From Lactobacillus isalae (GTDB lineage Bacteria > Bacillota > Bacilli > Lactobacillales > Lactobacillaceae): a stretch of DNA of 64,000 bases. A model generated the notes under the pieces. That model saw nothing but the letters and a program-made list of their open reading frames with translations. It did no database searches and was not told where the DNA came from. The first letter of the stretch is position 1. Every line of letters starts with the position of its first letter. The stretch lies in NCBI RefSeq assembly GCF_947539375.1, contig NZ_OX443569.1, positions 124,001 to 188,000 of the forward strand, in the 5' to 3' direction. Positions 50,994-59,662 of the stretch are shown here, piece after piece. Both the position numbers and the translations under genes were made by a program.

Positions 50994-51485
50994 ATGACAG
51001 TGGCAACTAGTTTATTTGCTCCTGACGCAGTTTATACCAGCGACAAGACAAGTAAGGAAGAAGTCTTAGAAGAAGTCTATGGCAAATTATTAAAAGCTGG
51101 CTATGTAAAAGGAAATTTCCTTTCGCATATTATTGAAAGAGAAGAGCATTATCCAACTGGAATTGACACATCGCCAATTTCTAAAGAGTTGCCAAATGTC
51201 GCAATTCCTCATACAGAAGGTGAATTTGTAAATGCTCGCTTGATTGTTCCAATCGCTTTGAAAGATCCAATCAAGTTTCAAAACATGATTGCTCCAGATG
51301 AAAGTTTAGAAGTGAAATTTTTGTTTATGATTCTAAACAATGATCCAGAAGGGCAAGCAAATGTATTGGCACAGATTATGGGGTTCTTATCCACAACGCC
51401 AGTTGAAGATTTAATTAGGCTGTTTAATCTCACTTCAACTAAAGAAATATTTGATTTTATGAGTGAGAATTTTAAGCAAGAATAG
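50994..51485 (+). CDS. PTS galactitol/fructose-family EIIA
   Basis: A 163-residue phosphocarrier of the EIIA-fru/Gat type. His73 in PNVAIPHTEGEFV is the phosphorylation site; the tail contains FMILNNDPEGQANVLAQIMGFLS, typical of this fold. The start is ATG 50994 behind AAAGGTGG; a GTG at 50985 overlaps that site. First gene of a three-component PTS with separate A, B and C. Sits 240 bp downstream of the lacAB operon, so galactose or galactitol are likely substrates. Confidence 0.9.
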   Translation: MTVATSLFAPDAVYTSDKTSKEEVLEEVYGKLLKAGYVKGNFLSHIIEREEHYPTGIDTSPISKELPNVAIPHTEGEFVNARLIVPIALKDPIKFQNMIAPDESLEVKFLFMILNNDPEGQANVLAQIMGFLSTTPVEDLIRLFNLTSTKEIFDFMSENFKQE

Positions 51486-51513
51486 GAAATATGTTTTTTG
51501 GGAGGTATTTATT

Positions 51514-51828
51514 ATGGCAAAGGAAGTTAAATTATTAGCTGCTTGTGGTGCAGGAGTTAACTCTTCACACCAAATTAAAGATGCTGTTGAAGAAGAAATG
51601 AAAAAACGCGGTCACAATGTTCATGTTGATGCAGTAATGATTAAAGATGTAAATGAGGACATGCTTAACCATTATGATGCATACTTGACTATTGCTAAAA
51701 CGGATCTAGCATTTGAACCTAAAATTCCTTTAATTGAAGCAGGTCCAATTCTTTACAGAATTCCAGCAATGGCTCAGCCAGTCTATGACAAGGTTGAAGA
51801 GGTAGTTAAGAAGGTAGAAAACGAATAG
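51514..51828 (+). CDS. PTS galactitol-family EIIB
   Basis: A 104-residue EIIB with the phosphorylated Cys11 in KLLAACGAGVNSSHQI, the P-loop-like CGxGxxSS pattern of EIIB-Gat. The ribosome binding site GGGAGG and ATG 51514 fix the start; an upstream frame from 51463 overlaps EIIA and is rejected. It transfers phosphate from EIIA to the sugar in EIIC. Confidence 0.92.
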   Translation: MAKEVKLLAACGAGVNSSHQIKDAVEEEMKKRGHNVHVDAVMIKDVNEDMLNHYDAYLTIAKTDLAFEPKIPLIEAGPILYRIPAMAQPVYDKVEEVVKKVENE

Positions 51829-51852
51829 CAATTATTCCTGGGGGAATAGAAA

Positions 51853-53271
51853 ATGAACGCGATAATTGATTTTGCGAATGCTATCTTTAAGCCTTTAATT
51901 GATATGGGAGCGCCGACAATCATGTTGGTTGTTCTTACTATCATTGCTCTGTGTTTCAGAGTTAAATTTAGTAAGGCGCTTGAAGGTGGTATGAAGTTAG
52001 CCATTGCCTTAACAGCGATCGGCGATATTATGAATTTGCTGACTACCAGTTTTGCACCAGCGATGAACCAATTCGTTAAGAATACTGGTATGCACAAAGA
52101 TATTATGGATATGGGATGGGCGCCACTTGCTACTATTACGTGGGGTTCACCATATACTTTGTACTTCTTGTTAGTTTTAATCATCTTGAATGTTTTAATG
52201 TTGATTTTCAAGAGAACTAACACACTAGATGTTGATATCTTTGATGTTTGGCACTCAGCTTTCGTTGGTTTATTCGCAGTATTCTGCGGAGCACCACTAT
52301 GGTTAGCAACTTTATTAATTTTACTTATTGGTTACTTAAAGATCGTCAACTCAGACTTAATGAAGCCAACCTTTGACGACTTGCTAGATGCTCCATCAAG
52401 CAACCCAATGACTACTACTCACATGAACTACATGATGAATCCAGTAATCATGGTCTTCAATAAGTTCTTTGATAAATGTTTACCATGGCTTGATAAATAC
52501 GACTTTGACTCAGCTAAATTAAATGAAAAAATTGGTTTCTGGGGCAGTCGTTTCGCAATTGGTGTTTACTTAGGTATCTTTGTTTCATTACTTGCTGGCT
52601 ATAACTTCACAACTGAACAAGGTTGGAAGACAATGTTTACTCTTTCCTTTACAGCCGGTGCATGTATTGAATTGTTCTCAGTTATTGGTTCTTGGTTCAT
52701 TGCTTCTGTTGAACCATTATCACAAGGTATTTCAAACTTTGCTACTTCAAAATTCAAGGGACGTACATTCAATGTTGGTCTTGACTGGCCATTCATCGCT
52801 GGACGTGCAGAAATTTGGGCAGCTGCCAATGTTTTAGCTCCAATTATGATGATTGAAGCTATGGTTATTCCAGGCAACAGATTAATGCCTTTAGGTGGTA
52901 TTATCGCCATGGGTGTTACTCCAGCCTTACTAGTCGTAACTCGTGGTAAGATCATTAGAATGATTATCATTGGTACGATTGAACTACCAATCTTCCTTTG
53001 GGCAGGTACTTTAGTTGCTCCATTTGTAACTCAAGTAGCTCACCAAGTTGGTGCTAACATCCCTGCCCACGCATTAGTATCAGATACTACTATGGAAGGT
53101 CCTATCGAAAAGTTCTTAGGCTACTTGGTAGGTAATGCTTGGAAACAACAAGGCATGTTTATTGTTTACGCAATTTTGGCAATTGCAGCTTATGTTTTAA
53201 TTTTCTGGTGGTACTCAACAGAAATGAAGAAGCGTAATGCTAAATATGCTGCAGCTGCTAAAGAAGCATAA
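51853..53271 (+). CDS. PTS galactitol-family EIIC
   Basis: A 472-residue membrane permease of the EIIC-Gat family, about 10-12 helices. It opens with IIDFANAIFKPLIDMGAPTIMLVVLTIIALCFRVKFSKALEGG, the standard start of GatC, and contains GLDWPFIAGRAEIWAAANVLAPIMMIEA. GGGGGA precedes ATG 51853. Codon use is more C-ending than its neighbours in the middle part, suggesting high expression. Paired with lacAB upstream, it may import galactose as galactose 6-phosphate. Confidence 0.92.
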   Translation: MNAIIDFANAIFKPLIDMGAPTIMLVVLTIIALCFRVKFSKALEGGMKLAIALTAIGDIMNLLTTSFAPAMNQFVKNTGMHKDIMDMGWAPLATITWGSPYTLYFLLVLIILNVLMLIFKRTNTLDVDIFDVWHSAFVGLFAVFCGAPLWLATLLILLIGYLKIVNSDLMKPTFDDLLDAPSSNPMTTTHMNYMMNPVIMVFNKFFDKCLPWLDKYDFDSAKLNEKIGFWGSRFAIGVYLGIFVSLLAGYNFTTEQGWKTMFTLSFTAGACIELFSVIGSWFIASVEPLSQGISNFATSKFKGRTFNVGLDWPFIAGRAEIWAAANVLAPIMMIEAMVIPGNRLMPLGGIIAMGVTPALLVVTRGKIIRMIIIGTIELPIFLWAGTLVAPFVTQVAHQVGANIPAHALVSDTTMEGPIEKFLGYLVGNAWKQQGMFIVYAILAIAAYVLIFWWYSTEMKKRNAKYAAAAKEA

Positions 53272-53299
53272 TTAAAAGTATTGTTTAGAAACGGTAGAG

Positions 53300-53551
53300 A
53301 TGATTATGATGAAAACTAAGAAAGTTAGTCGCGAAGAAGAAGCACGACGTAAGCGAGTATTATATTGGACAATATTTGTAATTGCTATTAATATTCCACA
53401 ACTTTTCTTTAAAAATATTTTTATTGAAGGCTTTGCAATGATTGGCACTATCTATGCTCTTTATCGCTTAGTAGTATTTGATAACAAGAAGAATCGTCTC
53501 AGCCGTAAGTATTATGACTGGAAGGGTAGACCGTTAGACGTAAAAAAATAG
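53300..53551 (+). CDS. Small membrane protein of unknown function
   Basis: An 83-residue (or 81 from ATG 53306) protein. A very basic N-terminus (KKVSREEEARRKRV) leads into a hydrophobic stretch of two segments (about 20-60: YWTIFVIAINIPQLFF and GFAMIGTIYALYRLVVF) and a polar C-terminus. Not recognised. It lies 28 bp after the EIIC gene and before the operon terminator, so it is probably co-expressed with the PTS and may be an accessory of it. Confidence 0.7.
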   Translation: MIMMKTKKVSREEEARRKRVLYWTIFVIAINIPQLFFKNIFIEGFAMIGTIYALYRLVVFDNKKNRLSRKYYDWKGRPLDVKK

Positions 53552-53619
53552 AAAGTAGAAACTTTTAGAAAAAAGAAATTAAAAAAATAATATTTATATT
53601 TTTATAAAAACCGCACATA

Positions 53620-53651
53620 AAAAGAGACTGCTAGAAAACAGTCTCTTTTAT
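53620..53651 (+). terminator. Terminator of the gat-type PTS operon
   Basis: AAAGAGACTG / CAGTCTCTTT stem with an 8-nt loop and flanking A/T runs. Confidence 0.85.
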
Positions 53652-53683
53652 ATATACATGATAATTTAATAAAATATTACTAA

Positions 53684-53720
53684 TAAAAGCGTTTACATTA
53701 ATGGGATTGAATGCTATTAT
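53684..53720 (+). promoter_or_regulatory. lacT promoter overlapping a cre site
   Basis: TTTACA (53692-53697), 17-bp spacer, TATTAT (53715-53720). AAAAGCGTTTACAT (53685-53698), resembling a CcpA cre site, covers the -35, fitting glucose repression of the lactose genes. Confidence 0.65.
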
Positions 53721-53744
53721 ACATATGTAAGCAAAAATAAATGT

Positions 53745-53774
53745 GGATTGTAACTAATACGATTAGGCAAAACC
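53745..53774 (+). promoter_or_regulatory. RAT site (ribonucleic antiterminator) for LacT
   Basis: GGATTGTAACTAATACGATT followed by AGGCAAAACC matches the BglG/SacY/LicT-family RAT consensus (GGATTGTTACTG...CAGGCAAAACC). The bound antiterminator prevents formation of the overlapping terminator. Lies in the leader of lacT. Confidence 0.93.
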
Positions 53775-53834
53775 GCGAACTTTTGATACAGAATAACTGC
53801 CTGTACTCTGTATTGAAATTTCGCGGTTTTTTGT
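53769..53834 (+). terminator. LacT-controlled leader terminator
   Basis: The outer stem AAAACCGCGA (53769-53778) with TCGCGGTTTT (53821-53830) and the inner stem ATACAGA / TCTGTAT are followed by a T-run. Its 5' arm overlaps the last bases of the RAT, as in all antiterminator systems of this type. Confidence 0.92.
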
Positions 53835-53855
53835 TTTCTCTGGGAGGAATAAGGT

Positions 53856-54695
53856 ATGGAATATAGAATCATACAAATATTAAACAACAATGTTGCCATT
53901 GTTCATACCGGAGAAGGTAAACAAAACATTGTTATGGGAAGGGGGATTGCTTTTCAAAAACAAAAAGGAGATCTAATTCAAGAAGAAAGTGTAGATAAGG
54001 TATTTGAAATAAAAGATAAAAATACGGTTAATGATTTAACTACGTTATTATCCAATGTTCCGCTAGATTTTGTAACTACTAGTTATGACTTAATTGATCA
54101 AGTTCAGGCTAAATATAATTTTGCTGCTGAGCCTTATATTTATGTAACGTTGACAACGCACTTGTTTGGTGCGTATCAGCGTCTAATCAATGGTGAGGAT
54201 AATGTTAATTATTTACCAGATTTAAGTGATAACTATCCAGTTGCTTATCAAATTGCAGATGATGTAATTAAGGGATTTCAAAATGGTTTAGATATTTCTT
54301 TCCCAGAATCAGAACATAAGAGTATCGCTCTTCATTTTATCAATGCTCATACTAGTGGAAGCGTTAAAGAAGAAAAGAGTCAGACAGAAAATGATGAAAT
54401 TATTGAGGTTGTTCAAAAAGAACTAGAGAGGAATGGAATATATCGAACGAAAAAGAATGCTAATGATTACGATAGATTATTAGTTCATTTGAAATACTTT
54501 ATTGATCGACTTCATAATCATGAACCAGATAGTTTACCAATTTCCGAGGGAATGATTGGAGAAATAGAAGCCAGTTATTCAGAAGCTTGGAGAATAGTTC
54601 AGAGAATAAAAGAATTAATGCAGGAAAAATTAGAAATAAAGTTATCGTTAAGTGAACAAACATATTTAACAATTCATATTCAGAGATTGATCTAA
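53856..54695 (+). CDS. lacT: Transcription antiterminator of the BglG family
   Basis: A 279-residue RNA-binding regulator. The N-terminal CAT domain (about 1-56, with YRIIQILNNNVAIV and GRGIAFQKQKGDLI) binds RAT RNA. Two PRD domains follow: PRD1 about 65-170, with His in TTHLFGAYQRL and SIALHFINAH, and PRD2 about 175-279, with LLVHLKYFIDRLHNH and YLTIHIQRL. PTS-dependent phosphorylation of these histidines controls dimerisation. It heads lacTFEG and its own leader has the RAT and terminator, so it is autoregulated. Confidence 0.93.
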   Translation: MEYRIIQILNNNVAIVHTGEGKQNIVMGRGIAFQKQKGDLIQEESVDKVFEIKDKNTVNDLTTLLSNVPLDFVTTSYDLIDQVQAKYNFAAEPYIYVTLTTHLFGAYQRLINGEDNVNYLPDLSDNYPVAYQIADDVIKGFQNGLDISFPESEHKSIALHFINAHTSGSVKEEKSQTENDEIIEVVQKELERNGIYRTKKNANDYDRLLVHLKYFIDRLHNHEPDSLPISEGMIGEIEASYSEAWRIVQRIKELMQEKLEIKLSLSEQTYLTIHIQRLI

Positions 54696-54706
54696 GGAGA
54701 AGAAAA

Positions 54707-55063
54707 ATGGACGCAGAAAATCAAATTACTAAAGAAGAAATTTCAATGACTGGTTTTTCAATTGTTGCATATTCAGGTGATGCAAGAACTTACTTAATGC
54801 AGGCAATGGATAAAGCTAGTGAAGGAAAGATTACTGAAGCAAAAGAACTTGTTAAGAAGGCGGAAGAATCAATCAACTTAGCTCACAATGAACAAACTAA
54901 GCTTTTGAGTAAAGAAGCTGGAGGAGATGATATGGATGTGACCTTCATTATGGTTCACGGTCAAGATACATTGATGACTACAATGCTTTTGAAGGACCAG
55001 ATGAAGACAATTATTAATCTTTATGAACGAGTAAATAAGCTCGAAGGAAAAAGTATTGAATAA
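54707..55063 (+). CDS. lacF: PTS lactose-specific EIIA
   Basis: A 118-residue EIIA of the lactose/cellobiose family, trimeric helical bundle in the cytoplasm. The active His84 lies in IMVHGQDTLMTTML; VHAQDHLM is the usual form, so Gly and Thr are local changes outside the His. The N-terminal SIVAYSGDARTYLMQAMDKASEG is the family signature. AAGGAG precedes ATG 54707. 11 bp after lacT; followed by lacE. Confidence 0.93.
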   Translation: MDAENQITKEEISMTGFSIVAYSGDARTYLMQAMDKASEGKITEAKELVKKAEESINLAHNEQTKLLSKEAGGDDMDVTFIMVHGQDTLMTTMLLKDQMKTIINLYERVNKLEGKSIE

Positions 55064-55116
55064 AGTGATTAAAAACAAATAGTTTTTAAAAATTTGTGAA
55101 AGAGGAGGAAGAAAAG

Positions 55117-56859
55117 ATGAATGGTTTTACCAAAACAATGGATAAGATGAAGCCTAAGTTTGAAAAGATAGCTGCTAATCCATATGTTTCAGCAATTCGT
55201 GACGGTTTTATTGCTGCTATGCCAATTATTTTGTTTTCAAGTTTGTTTACATTGATTGCTTATGTACCAAACGCATGGGGATTTTATTGGCCTAAGGCAG
55301 TAGAGAATGCATTGGTTTTGCCTTACAACTATTCAATGGGATTGTTAGCTTTATATGTAACTGCAACCTGTGCAAAGAATTTAACGGATTATAAGAACTT
55401 AAAGCTACCTAAGACAAACCAAATTAATTCAATGAATGTTATCTTAGCTGCTGAAATTTCATTTATTATCATTGCTATAAAAGTTGGTAAGAATGGATTA
55501 GATTTAACTTACTTAGGTACGCAGGGATTAATTGCTTCATACATTGTTGGTTTGATTGTACCTAATATTTACTATCAATGTATCAAACATAATGTAACTA
55601 TTAAAATGCCAGATGTAGTACCACAAAATATTGCTCAAACGTTTAAAGATATTTTTCCAATGACATTTTCAGTAGCATTATTCTGGTTGGTACAAATTGT
55701 CTTAAATCAATTCTTTGGTGCTAACTTATCTGAATGTGTGGTAAAAGTTCTTTCACCATTATTCCACGCAAGTGATACTTATGGCGGTTTGGCATTAGTT
55801 GCTGGTGCGATGGCATTCTTCTGGTTCGTTGGTGTACAAGGTCCTTCAATTGTTGCACCAGCTGTAGCTGCAATTGAAACGACTAACGTTGGCTTAAACC
55901 AACAATTAGTTCATGCAGGAATGCAAGCAAGCCATGCCTTAACTATTAACTGTCAAGACTACATTATGAATATGGGTGGTACTGGATCAACTTTTGTAGT
56001 TCCATTTATCTTCTTACTTTTAGCTAAATCAGCTCAAAACAAGGCTGCTGGTAAAGCTGCTGTTATTCCTGGATGTTTCTCAGTTAACGAACCTATCTTG
56101 TTCGGTGCTCCAATTATTATGAACCCAGTATTCTTCATTCCATTTTTGGTAACACCAATGTTCAATGTTTGTGCTTATAAATTCTTTGTTCAAGTTCTTC
56201 ATATGAACGCTTTGTATAACACATTACCTTGGACTGTACCAGCTCCAATAGGTATTATCGTATCTTCTGGTTTTGCAGGTTTGTCATTTGTTTATGTAAT
56301 CTTAACTTTAGTTATCGATACATTAATTTGGCTTCCATTCTTTAAATTCTACGACAATGATTTGTACAAACAAGAACAAGCTAAGCTCGCTAAAGAAGAA
56401 GCTGCTGGCGTAGTTAGTGATTCTACTGCTGATGCAGCTGCTACTCTTGCAGCTACTGACAAAGAAGCTAAAGATGGTATTACTAAAGATACCAACGTTA
56501 TGGTTATTTGTGCCGGTGGTGGTACTTCTGGAATTTTAGCCAAAGCATTAAACAAGATGGCCAAAGAACGTAACTTACCACTTCATGCAGCTGCTCGTGC
56601 TTATGGACAGCATATGGATATTATTAACGATATGGATTTAATTATTTTAGCTCCTCAAATGGACAGTATGAAGGGTAACTTGCAAGAAATTGCTGATCAT
56701 GACGGCTCAAAACTTGTCACAACTACAGGACGGCAATACATTGAATTAACTCAAAATCCTGATAAGGCATTTAAGTTTGTAGTTGACAGTTTAGCTGGTA
56801 AAAATGATGAAAAGAAAGATGAAGATACAACAGGAAGTGTACCAAATGCAACAGTTTAA
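55117..56859 (+). CDS. lacE: PTS lactose-specific EIICB
   Basis: A 580-residue fused permease: EIIC (about 1-430, eight to ten helices, opening VSAIRDGFIAAMPIILFSSLF and with GGTGSTFVVPFIFLLLAKSAQNKAAGKAAVIPGCFSVNEPILFG), an Ala/Asp/Thr-rich linker (about 435-455) and an EIIB domain with phosphorylated Cys465 in VICAGGGTSGILAKAL. It imports lactose as lactose 6-phosphate. The start is ATG 55117 behind GAGGAGG; GTG 55096 would precede it. The end overlaps lacG by 14 bp. Confidence 0.94.
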   Translation: MNGFTKTMDKMKPKFEKIAANPYVSAIRDGFIAAMPIILFSSLFTLIAYVPNAWGFYWPKAVENALVLPYNYSMGLLALYVTATCAKNLTDYKNLKLPKTNQINSMNVILAAEISFIIIAIKVGKNGLDLTYLGTQGLIASYIVGLIVPNIYYQCIKHNVTIKMPDVVPQNIAQTFKDIFPMTFSVALFWLVQIVLNQFFGANLSECVVKVLSPLFHASDTYGGLALVAGAMAFFWFVGVQGPSIVAPAVAAIETTNVGLNQQLVHAGMQASHALTINCQDYIMNMGGTGSTFVVPFIFLLLAKSAQNKAAGKAAVIPGCFSVNEPILFGAPIIMNPVFFIPFLVTPMFNVCAYKFFVQVLHMNALYNTLPWTVPAPIGIIVSSGFAGLSFVYVILTLVIDTLIWLPFFKFYDNDLYKQEQAKLAKEEAAGVVSDSTADAAATLAATDKEAKDGITKDTNVMVICAGGGTSGILAKALNKMAKERNLPLHAAARAYGQHMDIINDMDLIILAPQMDSMKGNLQEIADHDGSKLVTTTGRQYIELTQNPDKAFKFVVDSLAGKNDEKKDEDTTGSVPNATV

Positions 56860-58273
56860 ATTTCCAAAAGATTTTTACTTTGGTGGAGCAACCGCTGCCT
56901 ACCAATGTGAAGGCGCAACAAACGAAGACGGTAAAGGTGAAGTGATCTGGGATAAGTACTTGCGGGAGCAAGGAACGATTAATCCAGATCCAGCATGTGA
57001 TTTTTATCATCGTTATCCAGAAGACTTGGAATTATGTAAAAAGTTCCATATTAATGCGATAAGGGTTTCAATTGATTGGGCTAGAATTTTTCCAGAAGGC
57101 GAAGGAAAGATTGAACCAAGAGGTGTGGAATACTATCATAAGTTGTTTAAGAAATGTCATGAAGAAGGCGTTGAACCTTTTGTAACGCTTCATCATTTTG
57201 ATACGCCTCAAGCTTTGCAGGATAAAGGCGGTTGGTTATCTCAAGAAATGTTAGATGCTTTTGTTGAATATGCAAAATTTTGTTTTAAGGAATATGCAGG
57301 TGAAGTTAGATACTGGATTACAATTAATGAACCAACTTCAATGGCTGGTCAACAATATGTTAGTGGTACTTTTCCACCAGCATATAGGGATCAATTTGCT
57401 AAGTGCTTTGAAGCTGAATATAATCAGAATTTAGTTCATGCACGCATTGTTAATGCTTATAAAGAAGCAGGCTATACTGGTCAAATTGGTATTGTTCATG
57501 CTCTTCAGACAGTTTATCCAGCAACAGACAGTGAAGGCGATAGACATGCAGCTGAATTGAAAGATATTTTAGAAAATAAGTTTTATCTTGATGGAACATT
57601 AGCTGGTAAATATTCTAAGCATACTCTTGCCTTAGTGAAAGAAATTATTGATGCTAATGGTCAACAAATGATTGATATCAAGCCAGAAGAAGAAAAAATA
57701 CTTCTTAAAGCTGCAAAACAATTAGATTTTGTTGGTGTTAACTATTATTTCTCGAAGTTTATGAAAGAATATCATGGCGATACCGAAATTGTTCATAACG
57801 GTACTGGTAAAAAGGGGACGGACGTTAATCGTATGAAAGGTGTTGGTGAAGAGGTTCACCCTAAAGATCTACCAGCAACTGATTGGGACTGGATTATTTA
57901 TCCGCAAGGGATGTATGATCAATTAAAGCGCGTCTATGATGATTATCCACTCGTTCATTCAATATATATCACTGAAAATGGAATGGGCTATAAGGATAAG
58001 TTTGAAGGAGAGGATAAGGTTATTGATGATACTCCAAGAATTGATTATCTAAAACAGCATATGGAACAGGTTGCTAAGGCAATTGAAGCTGGCATGCCAG
58101 TTAATGGTTACTTTGTCTGGTCGCTACAAGACATGTTTTCTTGGACAAACGGTTATTCTAAGCGTTATGGTTTATTCTATGTCGATTTTAAGACGCAGAA
58201 GCGTTATGCAAAAAAGAGTGCATATTGGTATAAGAAATTAGCTGAAACTCGAGCAATTCCTTCTATTGATTAA
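56846..58273 (+). CDS. lacG: 6-phospho-beta-galactosidase (GH1)
   Basis: It cleaves lactose 6-phosphate to glucose and galactose 6-phosphate. A 475-residue GH1 enzyme with acid/base Glu162 in WITINEPTS and nucleophile Glu377 in IYITENGMGY; the phosphate-site part near SKRYGLFYVDFKTQKR fits phospho-glycosidases. The start is ATG 56846, inside the lacE end, behind AGGAAGTG. The product galactose 6-phosphate would feed LacAB encoded 7 kb upstream. Confidence 0.95.
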   Translation: MQQFKFPKDFYFGGATAAYQCEGATNEDGKGEVIWDKYLREQGTINPDPACDFYHRYPEDLELCKKFHINAIRVSIDWARIFPEGEGKIEPRGVEYYHKLFKKCHEEGVEPFVTLHHFDTPQALQDKGGWLSQEMLDAFVEYAKFCFKEYAGEVRYWITINEPTSMAGQQYVSGTFPPAYRDQFAKCFEAEYNQNLVHARIVNAYKEAGYTGQIGIVHALQTVYPATDSEGDRHAAELKDILENKFYLDGTLAGKYSKHTLALVKEIIDANGQQMIDIKPEEEKILLKAAKQLDFVGVNYYFSKFMKEYHGDTEIVHNGTGKKGTDVNRMKGVGEEVHPKDLPATDWDWIIYPQGMYDQLKRVYDDYPLVHSIYITENGMGYKDKFEGEDKVIDDTPRIDYLKQHMEQVAKAIEAGMPVNGYFVWSLQDMFSWTNGYSKRYGLFYVDFKTQKRYAKKSAYWYKKLAETRAIPSID

Positions 58274-58289
58274 AAAAATAATTATAGTG

Positions 58290-58329
58290 AAAAGCCTAAG
58301 CATTGAATAAAGATATTTAGGCTTTTTTT
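58290..58329 (+). terminator. Terminator of the lac operon
   Basis: AAAGCCTAA / TTAGGCTTT stem with a long loop, followed by further T residues. Confidence 0.75.
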
Positions 58330-58374
58330 GATAGAGAAGTTTAAAAGAGTTTAAAAATGAAAGGAAACATTAAG

Positions 58375-58741
58375 GTGAATAATCCTTTTAATCCCACATT
58401 TGGTGATGTCCCTAAAATATTTCTTGATACAGATACTAGAATTAATGATTTGATTTCTAAAATTGCAACTATTTGATAATGCATATCAGAAAATCTTTAT
58501 TGATTTATCGGAATGGGGTCGAAAATATTTATTAGCAGTTAAGGGAAATAAACGACTTCAAGATGCAGTAAAGATTTTAGGAAAAGATAAAGTCTTTGTA
58601 GCCCAATATCGAAGAAAAGCTATTGAACGAAAGTTGATAATTCCAGCTGGGTATGGATTAGTACAATATACGCTTCCATATTTTGATGAGTATTTAAAAC
58701 AAACAGAAGATCCCGATTCAACATATTATTGGGGATATTAA
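58375..58741 (+). pseudogene. Internally deleted, frameshifted AAA-type ATP-binding protein (copy C)
   Basis: GTG 58375 opens NNPFNPTFGDVPKIFLDTDTRINDLISKIATI and stops at 58476. A second frame resumes by 58469 as LFDNAYQKIFIDLSEWGRKYLLAVKG and continues to DPDSTYYWGY at 58741, which reads as the C-terminus of the same kind of protein. The nucleotide-binding middle is missing and the junction is out of frame. GAGTTTAAAA repeats lie upstream. With copies at 43797 and 46399 this is the third remnant of one family. Confidence 0.75.
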
Positions 58742-58776
58742 AAACCAGCTAAGCATTTAGTGCTTAGCTGGTTTTG
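58741..58776. terminator. Bidirectional terminator
   Basis: AAAACCAGCTAAGCA / TGCTTAGCTGGTTTT, a perfect 15-bp stem with loop TTTAG, between the ATPase remnant and the convergent LysR gene. Confidence 0.92.
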
Positions 58777-58777
58777 T

Positions 58778-59662
58778 TTAATTTAGATGAAACTTTCGAA
58801 GAATATCAATTCCTTGTTTTTGATATTTATTAGGAATAAAACTTTTTCTCATTGCAATTTGCATGTATGCCCAGAGTTTTTGTCCTGAACGCAAGCGAAT
58901 TATGTGGAGATCTTTTTCATCTTTAACGGAATTCTCCATTGCTAGAGCAATACCAACATTTCTTTTAACTAAATCGATCATTAGTTTCATTGTTCGAGCC
59001 GTGTATAAAATGTTTGGAGTAAAATCGCCGAGCTTTGCCTCTTCTTCCAAACATTCTCTAGTTAGATAACCTTTTTGTCTAGCCACAAACTTGCGGTTCC
59101 TTAGTTCTTGGGCATCAATAATTTTTTTATTTTTCCAAGGGTCATCTTTACCGGTAATAATAACTAACTCAGTCCGATCTAAATTACGGATAAAATAGGC
59201 AGGATCGTTGATCGGTACCATCCAAGAATAGATAGCAACGTCTACATCGCCATTATTTAAATCTTTAAATGCGGTAGCACTTCTTTCTAAGCGAGCATCT
59301 AACAGGTTAACAATATCTTCTTTATAAAATTTTTCTATAATTTCGGGAATATAAATACTACCAGCAATCCCAGAAAAAGCTACTCTAATTTTTTTAATAT
59401 TAGCGTGTTTAACGTCGTAATCGATACTTGCTATTTCTTTTAAAAGATATTTTGCTTTCTGATAAAGTAATTCACCTGCTGGTGAAAGTGTAATTTTACT
59501 TTTGCGATTTTTTTGAAAAATCAAAGGGTCATCAAATCTGTTTTGAAGTCGCTTGATTGCCATCGAAATTGTTGGTTGTGTAACATTAAATGAATTAGCA
59601 GTTAGAGTATAATTCTGCGTTTCAACTAATTTGCAAAAATATAATAGATCTTTGTCATTCAT
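58778..59662 (-). CDS. LysR-family transcriptional regulator
   Basis: A 294-residue regulator with the N-terminal LysR helix-turn-helix (DLLYFCKLVETQNYTLTANSFNVTQPTISMAIKRLQNRFDDPLIFQ, residues 4-49) and a periplasmic-binding-like effector domain (about 90-290). Divergent from the flavoprotein gene across a 211-bp gap; it most probably controls the flavoprotein, DASS transporter and glutaminase genes, with a carboxylic acid or amino acid as likely co-inducer. TTTATAAA-type sequences at 59676-59698 and 59808-59830 are candidate binding sites. Confidence 0.88.
   Translation of the reverse strand: MNDKDLLYFCKLVETQNYTLTANSFNVTQPTISMAIKRLQNRFDDPLIFQKNRKSKITLSPAGELLYQKAKYLLKEIASIDYDVKHANIKKIRVAFSGIAGSIYIPEIIEKFYKEDIVNLLDARLERSATAFKDLNNGDVDVAIYSWMVPINDPAYFIRNLDRTELVIITGKDDPWKNKKIIDAQELRNRKFVARQKGYLTRECLEEEAKLGDFTPNILYTARTMKLMIDLVKRNVGIALAMENSVKDEKDLHIIRLRSGQKLWAYMQIAMRKSFIPNKYQKQGIDILRKFHLN

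Noticed and set aside
52599-52970. Minus-strand frame inside the EIIC gene, and similar antisense frames in other membrane protein genes
   Set aside because: These are shadows of real genes: no ribosome binding sites and Ile/Pro/Thr-rich nonsense composition.
43018-58780. Transposase or insertion sequence to explain the ATPase remnants
   Set aside because: I found no transposase frame, no terminal inverted repeats and no target duplications around the three remnants.
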